Assembly (NCBI GenBank): GCA_038248985.1
Contig: JBBRWV010000143.1
Location: forward strand, 1-8,489
Source of the DNA: JBBRWV01 sp038248985
Lineage (GTDB): Bacteria; Planctomycetota; Phycisphaerae; WQYP01
DNA: 8,489 nt
Direction of reading: 5' to 3'
Below the pieces are notes generated by a model that saw only the letters and a program-made list of their open reading frames with translations, was not told where the DNA came from and did not search any database. Position numbers and translations under genes: made by a program. Within the stretch, counting starts at the first letter, position 1. Every line of letters starts with the position of its first letter. Below are positions 5,977-8,489 of the stretch, one piece after another.

Positions 5977-6642
5977 ATGAGCGAACAAGAACTATCGTCG
6001 AGTGTGCCGAGCGAGAATGTGCCAGCCGTGGAGGCGGAGGTGGGCGGGGGTGCGGGGGCGGTGAGAGCGGAGGGGGTGGTGATGGGGGAGCCGGAGGCGC
6101 GGGCGGATTTGACGGCGGAGTCTATGCCGCTGCTGCAGGTGGTGGAGGCGTTGTTGTTTTCGAGCGATACGCCTTTGAGTGCGGGGAAGCTGGCGGAGAC
6201 GATGGGATTGGATTCGTCGAAGCCGGTGAAGCTGGTGGTGGAGGAATTGAATCGGCAATATGGGGAGCGGCAGGCGGCGTACCGGATTGAGGAGCGAGCG
6301 GGGGGGTATCAGTTGCTGACGCTGCCGCAGTACGCGGAATATATTGAGCGGCTGGTGCGGAAGAAGGATGAGGGGCGGTTGACGCCGGCGAGTTTGGAGA
6401 CGCTGGCGATTGTGGCGTACAAGCAGCCGTTGACGCGGGCGGAGGTGGAAGTGATTCGCGGGGTGGCGTGCGGGGAGGTGTTGCGGAGTTTGATGGAGCA
6501 CAATTTGCTGAAGATTGTGGGGCGTGCGGAGGAGATTGGACGGCCGATGTTGTATGGGACGACGCGGTACTTTTTGGAGGTTTTTGGGCTGGGGAATTTG
6601 AAGGATTTGCCGAAGTCGGATTCGCTGAAGGAGCCGAAGTGA
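5977..6642 (+). CDS. scpB: Segregation and condensation protein B
   Basis: ScpB is the winged-helix dimer that binds ScpA and the SMC ATPase in the bacterial condensin, acting on the nucleoid. The conserved core runs from residue 52 (LLQVVEALLFSSDTPLS). It includes GGYQLLT (109-115), the signature LETLAIVAYKQPLTRAEVEVIRG (140-162), and GRPMLYGTTRYFLEVFGL (188-205). At 221 residues it is near family length only because of a low-complexity N-terminal extension of about 50 residues, rich in Glu, Ala and Gly. ATG 5977 is directly abutted by a G-run, leaving no normal ribosome spacing, so starts at M36 or M50 (6124) are possible. scpA is not adjacent. Codons end mainly in G, matching the plus-strand skew. 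Confidence 0.93.
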   Translation: MSEQELSSSVPSENVPAVEAEVGGGAGAVRAEGVVMGEPEARADLTAESMPLLQVVEALLFSSDTPLSAGKLAETMGLDSSKPVKLVVEELNRQYGERQAAYRIEERAGGYQLLTLPQYAEYIERLVRKKDEGRLTPASLETLAIVAYKQPLTRAEVEVIRGVACGEVLRSLMEHNLLKIVGRAEEIGRPMLYGTTRYFLEVFGLGNLKDLPKSDSLKEPK

Positions 6643-6722
6643 CGAGGTGTGGGGGAGGGGGCTTGGGCTGCAAATCTAGGGCGCGGGCTTGGTGGGCCTT
6701 CGAGATTTCGTTGTGAGTACGC

Positions 6723-7124
6723 ATGATTCCACCGTTCAATGATTCCGGTTTTCTTCCGCCGGGTGTTCACCATGCGACTTTGGCGGAGATTGCCGAGCGC
6801 TTTGGCGGGCCGACAGAGTTGCGCCGCGTGCAAATGGATTCCGTGCGCTGGATGGTCGACTTGGCGCTCCGCGCCGGCGTCCAGCGAATTGTTTTGAATG
6901 GCAGTTTCGTCACCGATATAATGGAACCCAACGATGTGGACTGCGTGCTCCTGATCGGGCCGGGCTTCCCCACCGATGCGGACGCCGAAGCGGAGTTGAG
7001 TGCGGGTCTGCCGTTTCTCGAAATGAAACTGGTGGGACCGGCGGATTTTGAGGAATATGTAAACAACATATTTGGCACCGACAGAAGGGGCGTTCGCAAA
7101 GGAATGATTGAGGTGATTCCATGA
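6723..7124 (+). CDS. DUF6932-like nucleotidyltransferase-fold protein
   Basis: This 133-residue protein carries a minimal nucleotidyltransferase signature. LNGSFVTDIMEPNDVDCVLL places G60-S61 nine residues before the D71-V72-D73 pair, as in the hG[GS]x9-13DhD motif of the MNT/pol-beta superfamily. The third acidic ligand could be E100 in FLEMKLV (inference). The opening IPPFNDSGFLPPGVHHATL resembles what I recall of the DUF6932 family, small proteins often met in accessory regions. Its stop overlaps the next ATG by four bases (ATGA), so the two are translationally coupled. Only a weak ribosome site precedes ATG 6723. Base composition departs from the G-skewed housekeeping DNA to its left. A toxin or modifying-enzyme role is likely but unproven. 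Confidence 0.75.
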   Translation: MIPPFNDSGFLPPGVHHATLAEIAERFGGPTELRRVQMDSVRWMVDLALRAGVQRIVLNGSFVTDIMEPNDVDCVLLIGPGFPTDADAEAELSAGLPFLEMKLVGPADFEEYVNNIFGTDRRGVRKGMIEVIP

Positions 7125-7327
7125 GCATCAGGAGCGAAGTTGAACTGGCCAACACGCGTGCCAAACTCCAGCTTTTGGAGACGCGTTACGAAGCACTGTG
7201 CCTCGACACCAGCGAGGACCAGCGGGTTCGCGCATTGACGATGCGGTCGCTAAAAGCAACGATCAACCAGTTCAAGGAAGAAATCGCCCGCTACAAGGCT
7301 CATCAGACTGCCGGGAACACTGTGTGA
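7121..7327 (+). CDS. Short helical partner protein, antitoxin-like
   Basis: This 68-residue, charged protein has no membrane segment. It is predicted to form two amphipathic helices, at about residues 3-28 (SEVELANTRAKLQLLETRYEAL) and 36-62 (VRALTMRSLKATINQFKEEIARYKAH), which could pair as a helical hairpin or coiled coil. No HEPN R-x4-6-H motif is present (only RYKAH), so it is not the usual HEPN partner of MNT proteins. The start overlaps the upstream stop by ATGA. From memory, short proteins of this wording (NTR-KL--LE-RY, then RSLK--INQ-KEEIAR) recur directly after DUF6932-type genes, which supports a conserved two-gene module. Its biochemical role is unknown. Confidence 0.65.
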   Translation: MSIRSEVELANTRAKLQLLETRYEALCLDTSEDQRVRALTMRSLKATINQFKEEIARYKAHQTAGNTV

Positions 7328-7469
7328 TGGACTGTAAATCCCCGAGGAGCCACTACGCCTTCCTCGCCCGCGTCACCGACTCGCTCTACGGCCCCCCCTC
7401 CTCGTCCACTCGCAACCCCAATAGTCCCCAGCCCCACTATTATCCGCAGCAACGTCATTGCCCGCGATT

Positions 7470-8033
7470 TCATGAACTCGCTTCATCCCCGTCCGCAAGA
7501 CGGAGATCAAACGCCCGTGAAAACCGTGTACTTTGCGTGAACCGCCAGCCCTGTCTCCACAACTGATGCGCTTCGGGACCGACTCTGATTCCATTGACGA
7601 GTTCGAATCCCGCAGTAACGGCTCGCGAAAAAGTCCTGTAGCTGTCCGCAACCTTCCGTGAATTACCGACCGCAGCCACATACCCAGAGATCAACGTCTG
7701 ATCGCCGAAAATGCCGCCATGCTGAAAGACCAGACTCTCATTAACCGCAATACCGTCCACCGCGAAAAACGGGCCGCCTTTCTTCTGCTTGATCTGCCGC
7801 GGCGCGATGATGGTATCCGCCGGTACCACTAGATACTGTGTGTCACCGGTCTCATTTCCTGTGGCCGAGACCCCGAAGTCCGGAATCGCGTCAACGCCCG
7901 CGTAGACAAGCACATGAGGCTCTCGCCACGCGCCGCAAAGTGCATAGTTCAGCGGCCATTGCCGTTCGAGCACCCGAAGATTCGACGCCAGATCACCGGC
8001 CGTGGCAAAGAAAATCGTTCTACCTATTCCCAT
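7470..8033 (-). CDS. Conserved-looking hypothetical protein, 187 residues
   Basis: This soluble 187-residue protein belongs to no family I can name. It opens with RTIFFATAGDL, then has an aromatic and charged stretch (ERQWPLNYALCGAW), a central PDFGVSATGNETGDTQYLVV (51-70), a Lys-rich KQKKGGPFFAVDG (82-94), HGGIFGDQTLISGYVA (105-120), and a C-terminal part VGPEAHQLWRQGWRFTQSTR. Glycine turns alternating with beta-like hydrophobic runs suggest a mixed alpha/beta fold. No catalytic motif is certain. The start is supported by AAAGGTGG, located in the last codons of the upstream frame, two bases from that frame's stop, so the two are probably coupled. It converges on the DUF6932 pair across a 142-base spacer. 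A role in defence or a toxin-immunity pair is speculation. Confidence 0.65.
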   Translation of the reverse strand: MGIGRTIFFATAGDLASNLRVLERQWPLNYALCGAWREPHVLVYAGVDAIPDFGVSATGNETGDTQYLVVPADTIIAPRQIKQKKGGPFFAVDGIAVNESLVFQHGGIFGDQTLISGYVAAVGNSRKVADSYRTFSRAVTAGFELVNGIRVGPEAHQLWRQGWRFTQSTRFSRAFDLRLADGDEASS

Positions 8034-8035
8034 GT

Positions 8036-8227
8036 CTAATCCACCTTTGGAATCAGCAGGAGAGGGCCGCCGCCTATCTGTTTCCGAATCCTGGCGGCAT
8101 TCCGTAATTCCCGTCCGGTTGCCGTCACACCATCTTTAAGTGTCTCAACCGTCTGGACACTTAATATTTTCCTGTCTGAAAGTAGCAGCGGCCGGAAAAC
8201 GGGAAAACGAGCGGGAAAATGGGACAA
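8036..8227 (-). CDS. Small hypothetical protein upstream of the 187-residue gene
   Basis: The open frame of 63 codons ends in TAG two bases before the next gene's ATG. Its better half is the C-terminal part: VQTVETLKDGVTATGRELR, then NAARIRKQIGGGPLLLIPK, which looks like a helix followed by a basic strand. The N-terminal part (SHFPARFPVFRPLLL) looks unlike protein-coding sequence, and the only early start is TTG at 8227. A later GTG about 29 codons before the stop is another option, and no start has a good ribosome site. A 9-bp inverted repeat (8136-8144/8156-8164) lies inside. It may be a small antitoxin-like partner, or the end of a longer gene broken by a frameshift. Coding status is moderate; function is unknown. 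Confidence 0.4.
   Translation of the reverse strand: MSHFPARFPVFRPLLLSDRKILSVQTVETLKDGVTATGRELRNAARIRKQIGGGPLLLIPKVD
8136..8164. repeat. 9-bp perfect inverted repeat
   Basis: ttaagtgtc at 8136-8144 and gacacttaa at 8156-8164 are exact inverted copies with an 11-base spacer (tcaaccgtctg). The site sits about 100 bases upstream of the 187-residue gene's ATG. It could be an operator for a dimeric regulator or an RNA hairpin; it has no T-run, so it is not an evident terminator. Confidence 0.5.
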
Positions 8228-8312
8228 TATACATTCTCCGCGCCTCCCCCGCTGGCCCCTTCCTTTTCCCCCTCACAGCTTTCATTTGTCCTCCATGACG
8301 CGCCTCCACCAT
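8145..8312 (-). CDS. Candidate small ORF with strong ribosome site, overlapping the 63-codon frame
   Basis: This 55-codon frame starts at ATG 8312, with an in-frame ATG at 8285 preceded by GGAGGACAA, one of the strongest ribosome-site matches in the window. The product from 8285 is 46 residues and very basic at the start (KAVRGKRKGPAGEARR), with no recognised domain. It overlaps the 63-codon frame in another register and ends at TGA 8145-8147, inside the inverted repeat. It could be a leader peptide, the 5' part of a gene split by a frameshift, or chance. Confidence 0.25.
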   Translation of the reverse strand: MVEARHGGQMKAVRGKRKGPAGEARRMYIVPFSRSFSRFPAAATFRQENIKCPDG

Positions 8313-8387
8313 GGCGCTCCATTCGCGGAGACTGCCGGCACCGGGGTCGAGTAGCTTAGGACCGGCGCATCAACAACTGTCAATGAT

Positions 8388-8489
8388 TTACTGGGGCACG
8401 GCCACATAGTTCCACTTGGGTAGCAGGTCGTCGAAGCGCAGTCGCATCGTGGCCTTGAAGTCGTCGGCCACGGTGCGTCGCGTCTCGTA
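8388..8489 (-). CDS. C-terminal fragment of an unidentified protein (transposase?)
   Basis: The minus strand is open from the right edge to TAA at 8388, giving 33 residues. They begin YETRRTVADDFKATMRL and end FDDLLPKWNYVAVPQ. Codons are GC-rich and the frame is clean, so coding is likely. The basic segment followed by an aromatic WNY tail recalls the ends of some DDE transposases, but it is too short to assign a family. The 5' part lies beyond the window. Confidence 0.4.
   Translation of the reverse strand, partial: YETRRTVADDFKATMRLRFDDLLPKWNYVAVPQ

Noticed and set aside
7343..7366. Possible terminator hairpin cgagga/tcctcg after the DUF6932 pair
   Set aside because: Only six base pairs, a 12-base loop and no T-run; too weak to call.
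7373..7681. 102-codon minus-strand frame
   Set aside because: Overlaps the end of the 187-residue gene out of register and has no features of a protein family.
1..8489. CRISPR arrays, tRNA or rRNA genes
   Set aside because: No regularly spaced repeats with unique spacers and no tRNA or rRNA signature were seen on either strand.

Overview
The window reads as chromosomal DNA from a GC-rich bacterium, most plausibly a PVC-group member such as a Verrucomicrobiota lineage. This is an inference from general gene style, the intergenic repeats and an ISL3-type transposase start; no marker in the window fixes the taxon. Two edges carry coding fragments that run out of the window: an ISL3-like transposase start on the left, and an unidentified C-terminal tail (possibly a transposase) on the right.

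Layout. 1-427: transposase N-terminus on the minus strand, then about 380 bases with no convincing gene. 428-844 (+): small integral membrane protein. 845-1000: spacer with a 10-bp tandem repeat. 1001-1330 (-): XRE-type antitoxin-like regulator, with the last codons of a probable lost upstream partner still in place. 1367-1475: palindrome-rich intergenic element. 1433-1768 (-): small two-helix membrane protein whose C-terminus is written by that element. 1805-1839: clear Rho-independent terminator. 1879-5864 (-): housekeeping block read cinA -> TIM-barrel protein -> birA -> cysK, with a likely separate promoter for cysK. 5977-6642 (+): scpB, divergent from cinA. 6723-7327 (+): nucleotidyltransferase-fold protein (DUF6932-like) translationally coupled to a short helical protein, resembling a toxin-antitoxin or defence pair. 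7470-8227 (-): a second two-gene unit of unknown function, convergent with the first. 8388-8489 (-): C-terminal fragment.

The housekeeping genes serve unrelated tasks: pyridine nucleotide salvage (CinA/PncC), biotin attachment, cysteine synthesis and chromosome condensation. The plus strand from about 210 to 6700 is strongly G-rich whichever way the genes point, so minus-strand genes end codons in C and plus-strand scpB ends them in G. At about 6700 this bias disappears and the next intergenic stretch is C-rich, marking 6723-8489 as a probable acquired block. The two small unknown gene pairs in that block are the best candidates for an undescribed system.
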